This document shows positions 1-9,263 of a DNA stretch of 53,530 bases, piece by piece. Position 1 is the stretch's first letter, and each line of letters opens with the position of its first letter. Source of the stretch: Patescibacteria group bacterium (GTDB lineage Bacteria; Patescibacteriota; Patescibacteriia; Patescibacteriales; UBA12465); NCBI GenBank assembly GCA_028705215.1, contig JAQWDY010000005.1:1-53530 (forward strand). Reading direction: 5' to 3'. Below the pieces are notes generated by a model. That model searched no databases and was not told the DNA's origin. It was given only the letters and a program-made list of their open reading frames with translations. The translations under genes and the position numbers were made by a program.

Positions 1-11
1 GGACTGCTAAG

Positions 12-45
12 AAAAAAGAACGCTTTTAGTTTGCGTTCTTTTTTA
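12..45. terminator. bidirectional Rho-independent terminator
   Basis: aaaaaagaacgc-ttttagttt-gcgttcttttttt: perfect stem with T tract. Confidence 0.75.
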
Positions 46-57
46 AATTTTAAATAA

Positions 58-372
58 TTAAAACGTTTTTGCTATTTCCGAAAGCGCCCTTTGAATTGAT
101 GCCGCTAAACTCGGATTCAGATGTTCTTTTTCCAGAGCCAAAATTCTTTTTGCTTCTCCAATTATATTTTTGAGCTTATCTTGCGCATTACTGCTCATCC
201 TCCTTACCACTGGCAAAGCGCAAAGCTCGCTTTTGCACAAGGCATACCATACTTCTAGCCAATTTTTTTCGGCTAGCTCATCTTGCAAAACAACAAGACT
301 CTTTTCCGCTCTTCTTATTACTGCATCCTCTGAAACAATTACCTCCTCTGAATTTTTTTCTAATACTTCCAT
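58..372 (-). CDS. hypothetical protein, mostly helical
   Basis: ORF track 104 aa followed by a terminator; no family recognised. Confidence 0.5.
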   Translation of the reverse strand: MEVLEKNSEEVIVSEDAVIRRAEKSLVVLQDELAEKNWLEVWYALCKSELCALPVVRRMSSNAQDKLKNIIGEAKRILALEKEHLNPSLAASIQRALSEIAKTF

Positions 373-618
373 GGCTTAATTATTTATTATTTTAAAATGT
401 TCTAAAAATAATACTGCCATATTTTTAATAAAAAAGCAAGAACCACTAAACAATCGGTGAAATTGTAAGCTAAGTGTTAAACTTTACTTTTTTCTTAAAT
501 TATGCTAGATTATTATAATATAGTTCTTTTAAAAGTATTAAAAAGTGGGTAAATCCAGCGATTATAATTTAATCGGGGGCCAAAAAGAATTAATCTTTTG
601 CCCCTAACATCAAATTAT

Positions 619-774
619 ATGCTAAAATTATTAAACAGCTTTTTTGCTTTCATTTTAGTAATGCTAGCATTTAAATGGTTTACCCCTCCTGAAATAACTA
701 ACTCTTTTAATGAGATTATACTTAAAATACTAAGTATTATAAGTATCTTATTAAATAGTGTTAGTCTTCCTTAA
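619..774 (+). CDS. putative small hydrophobic (single-TM) peptide, 51 aa
   Basis: ATG..TAA read from sequence: MLKLLNSFFAFILVMLAFKWFTPPEITNSFNEIILKILSIISILLNSVSLP; upstream TATAAT-like box and leader hairpin, downstream terminator-like hairpin. Confidence 0.35.
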   Translation: MLKLLNSFFAFILVMLAFKWFTPPEITNSFNEIILKILSIISILLNSVSLP

Positions 775-780
775 AACACA

Positions 781-810
781 AAAGGTCTTCATCAAGAAGG
801 CCTTTTCTTA
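781..810. terminator. terminator-like hairpin
   Basis: aaaggtcttc-atca-agaaggccttttctt. Confidence 0.55.
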
Positions 811-881
811 TAAAAAATAATATAATATATTTTTTCAAATATTATATTTTATGCTATTATAATGTTGTAAATAATAATTAT

Positions 882-1151
882 ATGAAAATACTAAAATTTG
901 GCGCCGAATGGTGCTCTGGCTGCATTATCATGAAGCCACGTTTTAAAGAAATAGAAACAGAAAATCCTTGGCTTGAAACCGAATACTATGATTTTGATAT
1001 CGCTAAAGACGTGGTTGAAAAATATAAAATAGATGAAGTTCTGCCAACCTTTGTCTTTCTTGATAAGAAGGGCAAAGAATTTCTCCGTCTTCAAGGAGAA
1101 GTTCAGAAAAAGAAAATCATTGAAATTATAAACGAAAATAAAGAAAAATAA
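882..1151 (+). CDS. thioredoxin-family protein (WCSGC active site)
   Basis: FGAEWCSGCIIMKPRF, cis-Pro region VLPTFVFLDKKG. Confidence 0.85.
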   Translation: MKILKFGAEWCSGCIIMKPRFKEIETENPWLETEYYDFDIAKDVVEKYKIDEVLPTFVFLDKKGKEFLRLQGEVQKKKIIEIINENKEK

Positions 1152-1154
1152 TTT

Positions 1155-2384
1155 ATGAAATTATACTATAAAGCGCTTTTTAGCCTGCTGTTTTTATTTT
1201 TGCTATTTTTTGCCTCTCCTTTAAAAGCACAAAACGAAAATGTCACTATTTATCTTTTTTATGGAGATGGTTGTCCTCACTGTGCTCAGGAAAAAGAATT
1301 TATTTATCAAGAATTAAAACCAGACTATCCTAATCTAGAGATAAAGGAGTACGAAATTTATAAAAATCGTAAAAATGCAATCTTTCTTCAAAAAGTTGCT
1401 CGCATTTTAAATGCACGAGTTGATGGCGTTCCCTTTTCAGTGATTGGCGATCAACCTTTTGTCGGTTTTGCGAGCGGAATCACTTCTCGTGAAATAAGGG
1501 ATAGAGTAGAGGTTTGCTCTTCTGTCAGTTGCCCCGATTCTATTGCTGAAGTTGCTGTTGATTATATCGCTGATGGTGAAACAAAAAAAGAAAAGACAAA
1601 GGAAACTGCCCCCATAAACTCCACTGAATCTAAACAAAAAATAATGGACTTGCCTTTTCTAGGAGAGGTCGACATCTACAGCTTTTCCTTGCCTGTTTTA
1701 ACTGTTATACTAGGCGTTCTTGATGGTTTCAATCCTTGTGCAATGTGGGTACTGCTATTTTTAATCAGCTTGCTTTTAGGAATGAAAGACAGAAAAAGAA
1801 TGTGGCTATTAGGCGGCGCCTTTATTATCACTTCAGCCTTTGTCTACTACCTATTTATGGCCGCCTGGTTAAATCTAATCATATTTCTAGGTTTTATTTC
1901 CTGGGTAAGAATTATTATTGGTCTGGTTGCATTATTTGGTGGTGGTTACAGCATGCGTGAATTTTTTATAAATAAAAATAGTGGTTGCAAAGTAATAGGC
2001 GCAGAAAAGAAACAAAAGACTTTCGGCAAATTAAAAAAGGCGGTTTCTCAAAACAGTCTTTGGCTCGCACTTGGTGGCATCATCGCCCTTGCCTTTGCTG
2101 TTAATTTAGTTGAATTAATTTGTTCTGCTGGTTTACCTGCCGTTTATACCCAGGTTCTTGCATTAAATGATATGAGCACCTGGAAGTATTATCTTTATAT
2201 TTTAGGTTATGTTTTCTTCTTCATGCTTGATGACTTAATAATCTTTTTTATTGCCATGACCACTCTCCGCATTACTGGCCTTACTACAAAATATACCCAC
2301 GCCTCTCGTTTAATCGGCGGTGTGCTAATGTTAATTATTGGCCTTTTGATGATATTTAAACCAGAATTATTAATGTTTGGCTAG
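1155..2384 (+). CDS. membrane thiol-disulfide carrier: N-terminal signal + thioredoxin/glutaredoxin-like domain (CPHC) fused to CcdA/DsbD-like transmembrane domain
   Basis: FYGDGCPHCAQEKEFI; GFNPCAMWVLLFLISLLLG and NLVELICSAGLPAVYTQ, the paired-Cys TM motifs of CcdA/DsbD. Confidence 0.85.
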   Translation: MKLYYKALFSLLFLFLLFFASPLKAQNENVTIYLFYGDGCPHCAQEKEFIYQELKPDYPNLEIKEYEIYKNRKNAIFLQKVARILNARVDGVPFSVIGDQPFVGFASGITSREIRDRVEVCSSVSCPDSIAEVAVDYIADGETKKEKTKETAPINSTESKQKIMDLPFLGEVDIYSFSLPVLTVILGVLDGFNPCAMWVLLFLISLLLGMKDRKRMWLLGGAFIITSAFVYYLFMAAWLNLIIFLGFISWVRIIIGLVALFGGGYSMREFFINKNSGCKVIGAEKKQKTFGKLKKAVSQNSLWLALGGIIALAFAVNLVELICSAGLPAVYTQVLALNDMSTWKYYLYILGYVFFFMLDDLIIFFIAMTTLRITGLTTKYTHASRLIGGVLMLIIGLLMIFKPELLMFG

Positions 2385-2394
2385 AGAAATAAAC

Positions 2395-2427
2395 AAAAAA
2401 ACGATGGTCTAAAAACCATCGTTTTTT
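2395..2427. terminator. bidirectional terminator between convergent genes
   Basis: aaaaaaacgatggtctaaaaaccatcgtttttt. Confidence 0.8.
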
Positions 2428-2444
2428 ATATCTAAATAAAATTT

Positions 2445-2750
2445 CTAATGACAATTACAATTACCACTGCAACCGGCACAAGGATGGTGACTCTCCTCAT
2501 TATAAGTATTTAATAATTCAACTAAATCATCAACCGTTAACAGCTCCCCCTTTAAAGTAACCTCATCGTTTATAATTAAAATCGGCGCCGATTGTAAGCC
2601 AATATCAATAATCCTTTGAATATCATTACTATATAAAATATCAGTATCTAGTTTTAACTTTTTAGCAGCTTCAACTACTCTCTTATATAGTTCCTGACAA
2701 GCAGGACACTCTGAGCCTAAAACTTCAAGTTTATAAATCGTTGTTTTCAT
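2445..2750 (-). CDS. small thioredoxin-like protein (CPAC) with Cys/His-rich C-terminal tail
   Basis: KLEVLGSECPACQELYKRVVEAAKKL, SAPILIINDEVTLKG; tail HHPCAGCSGNCNCH. Confidence 0.8.
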   Translation of the reverse strand: MKTTIYKLEVLGSECPACQELYKRVVEAAKKLKLDTDILYSNDIQRIIDIGLQSAPILIINDEVTLKGELLTVDDLVELLNTYNEESHHPCAGCSGNCNCH

Positions 2751-2872
2751 AAATTATAATTTTAATATCATTATTACCTAATATTCTGACAAAAACTTAT
2801 TAATTAGACAAGTTTTATATAAAAAAGAGCAATATCATACTGCTCTTTTTTATTTATTTTAAGGCCTTATTA

Positions 2873-4534
2873 CTATTCAATAATCATTTCAATTGGTGCA
2901 ATAGCTTCCTCGCTTTGTCCCTGAGAAATGTCATCAATTGTTATTGTTTTTTCTAAAATCAAGCCCGTATCTATTGCCGCCTGCGGTTCAGTGCGCAATA
3001 TATTAAAATCTTGCTCTTGCTTTTCAATATCGCTTATTAATTCCTTTACCAATGGTAAAACAACAAAATTGTTGCCATAATATCCAGTTTCTGGGCGCTT
3101 GGTAACTGGAAAGATTAAAGCTGGTACAAATAGTTCAATATTTTCATTGTTTTTATAGCGCCACATTTGAACATATGAAAATTCCGGAGTACCTAATTCA
3201 ACTATTTCTCTATCTTGGGCTTCGCTTCCATAAAAACCAAAGCTACGATTCCAACCACCTTTTTCTGCTAAAGCAATTATACGCTCACTACTTGTTTCTA
3301 AATCATAAGCCGAGGCCTCATAATTATAAGGGATTAAGCCGTTTAAACTAGACACTTTATTATGAAATAAATTAATCCCGACACGTAATCCAGTATAATT
3401 TCCGCTTTGGTCTCTTGCCGGTTCATCCTCTATTAAAGTTGGATAAATTACCGTTGCTTGTTCTGGGATATAATAGTTTGCTTTATCTTCACTATATTCA
3501 TAATATCTGCGCCATTGATTATCAACTTGTGGCTCACCATACTTGGCTATATCAATTTTGTGTTCACTAAGAAAATTATTAGCGATAGAGATTAACTCAC
3601 TATCAGCAGGGACATCCTCTATTTTAATTTTGAACCGATCCCAACAGGCCTGATCATTGCCGCAAGCTTCACGTTCAGCAATGCGCCATTTTTCCCAATC
3701 TTCATAAATGTAAATACCTCCCTCTTTTAATTCAAAGTTAATCATCAGACCCTGCTCTTTATCTTCTACAAAGGAGATGCTATTAACCTTAAGATTGGAA
3801 AAAGTATTTAAACTAACTTGGGGAAAATTAAAAGAATTTAAAGTACGCGCTAAATCTTTCCCTAAATTTTCTTCATTTTTTAAACGTTTGTACACTAAGG
3901 CGTTCTCTTGTTCTAAATTAAGCTCATTACCAGTATAAACGTAATCAAAATTATTAAAAATAGGAAGTATCATTCTAGTGTCAACATCCATGCCGCCACC
4001 CATTCCAACAACAGCTGTAACTGATGAGTAATCAGCCTCTGTTTGCTCTGGGGCGGGGGCTTGCAGACTATCTCTACTGACTTCGTTAATCGCCACCTCT
4101 CCTTTAGGAGCGTCACTGCTTGTCATGCTTAAATCAGATAAATCGCCAAAAGAACCAGAGGGCAGATAACTTATCTTACTTTCCTCTTTTTTATTAAACA
4201 AAGGGGCAATTTGCCATGGAGCATCCTCTGTCTGGTTGGGGCCAAAAATATTAATGGCAGCAATAAATAATAAACACGCCACCACCAATGATCCGGCCGC
4301 AATAAAAATCTTTTTGTTCATAATATTAAAATTAAATTTATTATTTTTCTCTACAGGCGCTTGTGATAATAAGCGTTGTCTGAGATTTAAAGCAAAGTCC
4401 TCATCAAACTTAATATCAGGACGACTACTTTTCATCTCCTTGATTAAAACAATAAGTTCCCTCTCTTTTTGTTTTAATTCGGGATAGAAGCGATATAATT
4501 CACTTAATATATTTTCTAATTCATCTTTTTCCAT
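2873..4534 (-). CDS. anti-sigma-factor-like single-pass membrane protein with large extracytoplasmic domain
   Basis: Overlaps 3' end of an ECF sigma gene; cytoplasmic N-terminus ~75 aa, TM IFIAAGSLVVACLLFIAAINIF, then ~450 aa. Confidence 0.6.
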   Translation of the reverse strand: MEKDELENILSELYRFYPELKQKERELIVLIKEMKSSRPDIKFDEDFALNLRQRLLSQAPVEKNNKFNFNIMNKKIFIAAGSLVVACLLFIAAINIFGPNQTEDAPWQIAPLFNKKEESKISYLPSGSFGDLSDLSMTSSDAPKGEVAINEVSRDSLQAPAPEQTEADYSSVTAVVGMGGGMDVDTRMILPIFNNFDYVYTGNELNLEQENALVYKRLKNEENLGKDLARTLNSFNFPQVSLNTFSNLKVNSISFVEDKEQGLMINFELKEGGIYIYEDWEKWRIAEREACGNDQACWDRFKIKIEDVPADSELISIANNFLSEHKIDIAKYGEPQVDNQWRRYYEYSEDKANYYIPEQATVIYPTLIEDEPARDQSGNYTGLRVGINLFHNKVSSLNGLIPYNYEASAYDLETSSERIIALAEKGGWNRSFGFYGSEAQDREIVELGTPEFSYVQMWRYKNNENIELFVPALIFPVTKRPETGYYGNNFVVLPLVKELISDIEKQEQDFNILRTEPQAAIDTGLILEKTITIDDISQGQSEEAIAPIEMIIE

Positions 4535-5106
4535 ATGTTTTCAATTTGTGGAGAAGTAATAATTAGCAATAACAAGGCTTCTCCTTTAATTTTTTCTAAA
4601 ATCCTTTTTAAAGACATCTTGACCGCTCCCTCATTTTTAGATAGACGCTGCGCTATTTCCTTAAAGGGCAAATCCAACCAAAAACGCATAATAATTATAT
4701 CTCTTTCCTCACTTTTTAAATCAACCATCAAATTTTTTATTTTTTGCAATTGCAAGCTGTTATTTGCCTGAGATAACAGGTCATCATTACTTGCTAGGTC
4801 CCAAAAATCATCAATATTTTTATTATTTTTATCTTGTCGATAAAAATCTATTACCGCATTTCTAGCAATTTTATATAACCAAGCAGAAAAACTATTTTGC
4901 TTATATGAATTTATATTTTTCCAGGCCTTTAAAAATACTTGACTTACAATATCTTCCGTCTGCTCTTTTTGCATTGTTTTAAAGAAAACAAAATCATAAA
5001 TTTTGCGTAGATAAAAATCATAGAGTTTAGCAAAAGCGTGCCTATCTCCAACTTGCGCTAATTTTACTAATTCATCTTCAGTTTGAACTGTGTTTTCTAT
5101 GGCCAT
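4516..5106 (-). CDS. RNA polymerase sigma factor, sigma-70 family (ECF type)
   Basis: Region 2 TEDIVSQVFLKAWKNI..FSAWLYKIARNAVIDFYR; region 4 RDIIIMRFWLDLPFKEIAQRLSKNEGAVKMSLKRILEKIK. Confidence 0.9.
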   Translation of the reverse strand: MAIENTVQTEDELVKLAQVGDRHAFAKLYDFYLRKIYDFVFFKTMQKEQTEDIVSQVFLKAWKNINSYKQNSFSAWLYKIARNAVIDFYRQDKNNKNIDDFWDLASNDDLLSQANNSLQLQKIKNLMVDLKSEERDIIIMRFWLDLPFKEIAQRLSKNEGAVKMSLKRILEKIKGEALLLLIITSPQIENIWKKMN

Positions 5107-5165
5107 ATATAAAATCGCTATACTAAACGTCTAAATTCTAGAAAAGTAACAAATGAGCCCACCTT

Positions 5166-6401
5166 TTAAATAAAAATATGCTTGTTTTCTTCTTTTTTAT
5201 TTAAATAAATATCAAAGCCAAATTCTGTTTTTGCCCTTATTTTATCAGCCACATCACTTTTTTCGACAATTAAATAAAGTGGCTTATTTTTATACTTCTT
5301 AAGAATTTCTTTTTGATATTTTTTCTCTTGTTGCAAGGATAAATTACGCAATATTCGTGCTCGATCATTAATTATAGTTTTATTAATCTTTCCCGCTAAA
5401 CGATACGCAGCGGTTATTTCATGGGCAGAAAAAGGAAATACATGAATCTTGCTAAAATTTAAACTACGAGCAAATTCATAAGTCTCCTGAAAATTAGCCT
5501 CACTTTCCTGAGGGAAACCAACAATAATATCAGTAGAAATTGCGATCTCAGGAATTTGCTCTTTAATTTTTAAAACACGATTTCTGTAATAAGAAGCAGT
5601 ATAGGGCCTATTCATTAGGTGCAAGATTTTAGTACTACCTGATTGCAAAGAGATGTGCAAATGCTTACATAGCCTTTCTTCTTGTGCTATTAATTTAACT
5701 AATTCTGAATTAACTTCATTTATTTCAATAGAACTAAGACGAATGCGCCCTATTTCTTTAATCTTTAATAATTCTTCTATTAGGTTGCTTAAATTAACTT
5801 TCTTAGTTTTTATATCCTCACCATAGCGGCCCAAGTGAATTCCGCATAAGACAATTTCCCGATATCCAGCTTCACTTGCTTCTTTTGCTTCTTTTAATAG
5901 CTCTTTAAGCGCCCGACTTTTTAAACGACCACGTGCATGTGGAATTATGCAATAGGAACAAAACTGATTGCAACCATCAGCTACCTTTAAAAAATAACGG
6001 CTTCTATCAGTTAAAACTAAGGAAGATTTTTTCTTATCAGAAGCAGACTTTAAAGTAGGCTTAAATTCTCCGACCAACTTTTTCACTAAAGCATTTAAAT
6101 TGCCCACTCCCCAAATAATAGCCTTTTTATCAGCTATAATCTCAGCTACGTCGCCTGCAGTTTGTGGCCAACAGCCCATAATAACTAAACGAGCTTGGGG
6201 ATTTTCCTTTTTTATTTTACTGATAAGCTGCTTGTCTTTTACTATCGCCTTTTTTGTCACCGAACAGGTGTTGACAATAACAAAGCTTGGTTTTAGTCCT
6301 AAATTAAAACCAGCTGATAATAATAATCGTTGCAAATTGGCGCCATCATAATGATTAACCTTACAACCAAGTGAATAAAGTTTAAAATTTATATTTGCCA
6401 T
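5166..6401 (-). CDS. mtaB: tRNA (N6-threonylcarbamoyladenosine(37)-C2)-methylthiotransferase MtaB-like
   Basis: LGCKVNHYDGANL, NTCSVTKKA, radical SAM CNQFCSYCIIPHARGR. Confidence 0.88.
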   Translation of the reverse strand: MANINFKLYSLGCKVNHYDGANLQRLLLSAGFNLGLKPSFVIVNTCSVTKKAIVKDKQLISKIKKENPQARLVIMGCWPQTAGDVAEIIADKKAIIWGVGNLNALVKKLVGEFKPTLKSASDKKKSSLVLTDRSRYFLKVADGCNQFCSYCIIPHARGRLKSRALKELLKEAKEASEAGYREIVLCGIHLGRYGEDIKTKKVNLSNLIEELLKIKEIGRIRLSSIEINEVNSELVKLIAQEERLCKHLHISLQSGSTKILHLMNRPYTASYYRNRVLKIKEQIPEIAISTDIIVGFPQESEANFQETYEFARSLNFSKIHVFPFSAHEITAAYRLAGKINKTIINDRARILRNLSLQQEKKYQKEILKKYKNKPLYLIVEKSDVADKIRAKTEFGFDIYLNKKEENKHIFI

Positions 6402-6501
6402 AATAAATTAACTACTTTAAATCTCTAAAAGTATTCTATCAAATTATTACCCTTATTAACAACTTAACAAAAAGATAGTCTTTACAGAAGTTTAAAAAAG
6501 C

Positions 6502-6530
6502 TTGCCAAAAAAATTATCTTTTGTTATTAT
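6502..6530 (+). promoter_or_regulatory. putative sigma70-type promoter upstream of tRNA genes
   Basis: TTGCCA (6502-6507), 17-bp spacer, TATTAT (6525-6530). Confidence 0.5.
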
Positions 6531-6571
6531 CAAAAAAGATAATATTTGGCTTTATAAGCCTTTATTTATTT

Positions 6572-6644
6572 GCGCCTATAGCTCAGCTGGTAGAGCAGCT
6601 CCCTTTTAAGGAGAAGGTCGTAGGTTCGAATCCTACTGGGCGCA
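6572..6644 (+). tRNA. tRNA-Lys (anticodon TTT)
   Basis: Cloverleaf GCGCCTA..TGGGCGC, anticodon loop CTTTTAA, T arm GTAGGTTCGAATCCTAC; no encoded CCA. Confidence 0.95.
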
Positions 6645-6648
6645 CATT

Positions 6649-6721
6649 GCCGACTTAGCTCAGCTGGTAGAGCAGCTGTCTTGTAAACAGCAGGTCGTCG
6701 GTTCGAGCCCGACAGTCGGCT
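6649..6721 (+). tRNA. tRNA-Thr (anticodon TGT)
   Basis: Cloverleaf GCCGACT..AGTCGGC, anticodon loop CTTGTAA, T arm GTCGGTTCGAGCCCGAC; no encoded CCA. Confidence 0.95.
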
Positions 6722-6750
6722 CAAAAACCGCTCAAATGCGGTTTTTTTGT
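6722..6750 (+). terminator. Rho-independent terminator after tRNA pair
   Basis: aaaaaccgctcaaatgcggttttttt. Confidence 0.75.
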
Positions 6751-6850
6751 TTTATGTGCACAGAAAGCGGAAAAACTGTGCTTTATTAAGCTTGAATAAA
6801 ATATCAGCTTAAGATAATATAAAGTAATTATAAGTTAAGTGCCAAAAGCT

Positions 6851-8245
6851 ATGGAAAACAAAAAAGAACTACTTGAAAAAATGCCTCCTCACAGCCTCGA
6901 AGCTGAAGAATCGTTACTTGGCTCTCTTTTAATTGATAAAGACGCTATTATTAAAATTGCTGATATTTTAGTTGCCGATGACTTCTATCGTGACAGCCAT
7001 AAAAATATTTTTGAAGCTATAAAAGATCTTTATTCTGCTCAAGAACCAATTGATATTATTACGCTGGCTAATAAATTAGACGATCGTAGTCAATTAGCTT
7101 TAATTGGCGGCCGTAGTTACCTGGCAAAATTATCAAATACCGTTGCTACCTCAGGTAACATTGTTCACTACGCTAATATTATTCAAAAGAAAGCTACTTT
7201 AAGACGCTTGCAACAAGCCGCTGCTGAGATTTCCAGTATTAGCTTTAACGAAGAAGGCGATATTGATAACACTCTTGATGCTGCTGAAAGTAAAATTTTT
7301 AGCGTTTCTCGTAAATATTTAAAAAATACTTTCACTCCGATTGATAGTTTATTAACTGAAGCTTTTGATAGAATTGACGACTTACATAAATACAGTGGCA
7401 AGTTGCGCGGACTGCCAACTGGTTTTAATGATTTAGACAACATTCTTGCTGGTTTACAAAAATCAGATTTAATAATTTTAGCCGCGAGACCCAGTGTGGG
7501 CAAAACTTCGCTCGCCCTTGATATTGCTCGACAAGCGGCAATAAAAAGCAAACAAGGCGTTGGTATATTCTCCTTAGAAATGAGCAAGGAACAACTAGTC
7601 GATCGTATGCTTTGCGCCCAAGCTAATGTTAGTCTGTGGAAAATGAGAACTGGTAATTTATCTGATAAAGATGAAGATAATGATTTTGGTAAAATTGGTG
7701 AAGCAATGGGAAAATTAGCCGAAGCGCCTATTTTTATTGATGACTCAGGGACTCTTTCGATTATGGAAATAAGGACTAAGGCCCGTCGTTTAAAAATGGA
7801 AAAAGGCTTGGGACTAATTGTTATTGATTATTTGCAATTAATGGAAGGTCGTGGCAAATATGGTGATAATCGTGTTCAAGAAATTGCGGAAATAAGTCGC
7901 GGACTTAAATCAATTGCTCGAGAACTTGATATTCCTATATTAGCCTTAGCCCAGCTTTCGCGTGCTGTCGAGCAAACAAGTCCCGCTATTCCTAAGTTGT
8001 CCCACTTAAGAGATTCTGGCTCAATTGAACAAGACGCTGATATTGTTCTTTTCCTTTATCGTAAGGCTGCTGACAGAAGTTTTAACCCCAATGATTTACC
8101 TGAAGAAGAAAAACACAGCGCCAATATTTTTATCGCTAAACATCGTAACGGTCCCACTGGTCAGATTAATCTATTTTTTGATGAAACAACAGCCAGTTTT
8201 AAAAGTCTAAGTAAGCATCATCAGATGGATAATGCCACTGGTTAA
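6851..8245 (+). CDS. dnaB: replicative DNA helicase DnaB
   Basis: PPHSLEAEESLLGSLL; Walker A AARPSVGKTSLALDIA; VIDYLQLM; track start 6839 is GTG, ATG at 6851 fits better. Confidence 0.95.
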   Translation: MENKKELLEKMPPHSLEAEESLLGSLLIDKDAIIKIADILVADDFYRDSHKNIFEAIKDLYSAQEPIDIITLANKLDDRSQLALIGGRSYLAKLSNTVATSGNIVHYANIIQKKATLRRLQQAAAEISSISFNEEGDIDNTLDAAESKIFSVSRKYLKNTFTPIDSLLTEAFDRIDDLHKYSGKLRGLPTGFNDLDNILAGLQKSDLIILAARPSVGKTSLALDIARQAAIKSKQGVGIFSLEMSKEQLVDRMLCAQANVSLWKMRTGNLSDKDEDNDFGKIGEAMGKLAEAPIFIDDSGTLSIMEIRTKARRLKMEKGLGLIVIDYLQLMEGRGKYGDNRVQEIAEISRGLKSIARELDIPILALAQLSRAVEQTSPAIPKLSHLRDSGSIEQDADIVLFLYRKAADRSFNPNDLPEEEKHSANIFIAKHRNGPTGQINLFFDETTASFKSLSKHHQMDNATG

Positions 8246-8298
8246 TATTATTTCTGCTATAATATAAATATAATTTTAAAAAATAACGATATAATTTT

Positions 8299-8574
8299 AT
8301 GTTCAGCAAATTAAAACAGTTTAAAGATTTAAGAAGCCAAGCAAAAACTATGCAAGAAAACTTGGCAAAAGAAGAGGTTAGTGAGGAAAAAAATGGTGTC
8401 AATATTACTTTAAATGGAAATCTTGAAGTTATTTCCCTTTCTCTTAATGAGAGTTTAAATAAATCCGCCCAAGAAGAGGCTCTAAAAAATTGCTTTAATG
8501 GCGCCGTTAAAAAAGCACAACGTGTCATGGCAAAGAAGATGCAAGAAATGGGTGGCATCCCTGGTCTAAATTAA
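8299..8574 (+). CDS. ybaB: YbaB/EbfC family nucleoid-associated protein
   Basis: Length, position between dnaB and recR, AKTMQENLAKEE..ITLNGNLEVISLSLN. Confidence 0.75.
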   Translation: MFSKLKQFKDLRSQAKTMQENLAKEEVSEEKNGVNITLNGNLEVISLSLNESLNKSAQEEALKNCFNGAVKKAQRVMAKKMQEMGGIPGLN

Positions 8575-8584
8575 AAAGATAAAC

Positions 8585-9181
8585 ATGCATTACCCACGGG
8601 CTTTACAAAACTTGATTAATAAGCTGGCCCATTTACCTGGCGTTGGCCCAAAAACGGCTGAGCGCTATGCTTTTTATTTACTTAGCAAAAGTGAAGATGA
8701 GTTAAAGGAGTTATCTGATTTAATTTTAAACCTAAAAAAAGAAGAAAAGATTTGTCACCAATGCTTTGCTTGGACAGAATCTGATCCTTGTGAGATTTGT
8801 GCTGACGCTAATCGATCCTCTAAGCAACTATGTATAGTAGAAAACATCCAAGACTTAATTGCAATTGAACAAACTGGTCAATACAAAGGAAAATACTTTG
8901 TCTTAGGTGGTTTAATAAGCATGATTGATAAAATTGGTCCTCAAGACTTAAACATTTCTGCTTTAAATTTAAAAATAAAAAAAGATAAAACAGATGAAAT
9001 AATTATTGCTCTTAATTTTACCCTGGAAGGAGAAACTACTAGTCTTTATTTACAAAAATTATTTAAAGATAGAGTAAAAATAAGCCGCTTAGCCAAAGGC
9101 CTGCCCGCTGGATCAGACCTAGAATACGCTGATTTAAATACCTTAAAAAGCGCCTTACAATACCGCAGTGAAATCAAGTGA
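8585..9181 (+). CDS. recR: recombination mediator RecR
   Basis: LPGVGPKTAERYAFYLL; zinc motif CHQCFAWTESDPCEIC; Toprim LCIVENIQDLIAIE. Confidence 0.93.
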   Translation: MHYPRALQNLINKLAHLPGVGPKTAERYAFYLLSKSEDELKELSDLILNLKKEEKICHQCFAWTESDPCEICADANRSSKQLCIVENIQDLIAIEQTGQYKGKYFVLGGLISMIDKIGPQDLNISALNLKIKKDKTDEIIIALNFTLEGETTSLYLQKLFKDRVKISRLAKGLPAGSDLEYADLNTLKSALQYRSEIK

Positions 9182-9212
9182 TAGTTTTACAACTTCCCTG
9201 CAATGAACTTAA

Positions 9213-9248
9213 CAAAAACCCGCTTAAATTATTTAAGCGGGTTTTTTG
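9213..9248. terminator. bidirectional terminator between convergent recR and rplU
   Basis: aaaaacccgcttaaattatttaagcgggttttttg. Confidence 0.85.
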
Positions 9249-9263
9249 TTTTCTTTTTATACC

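Noticed and set aside
7183-7587. 134-aa minus-strand ORF
   Set aside because: Antisense to dnaB coding sequence.
8199-8558. 119-aa minus-strand ORF
   Set aside because: Antisense to ybaB and the dnaB end; no family resemblance.
8585-9181. Possible UGA recoding (code 25) as in some CPR lineages
   Set aside because: recR ends in TGA at the expected C-terminus (followed at once by TAG) and core genes read through cleanly under the standard code; evidence is limited because most stops are TAA.
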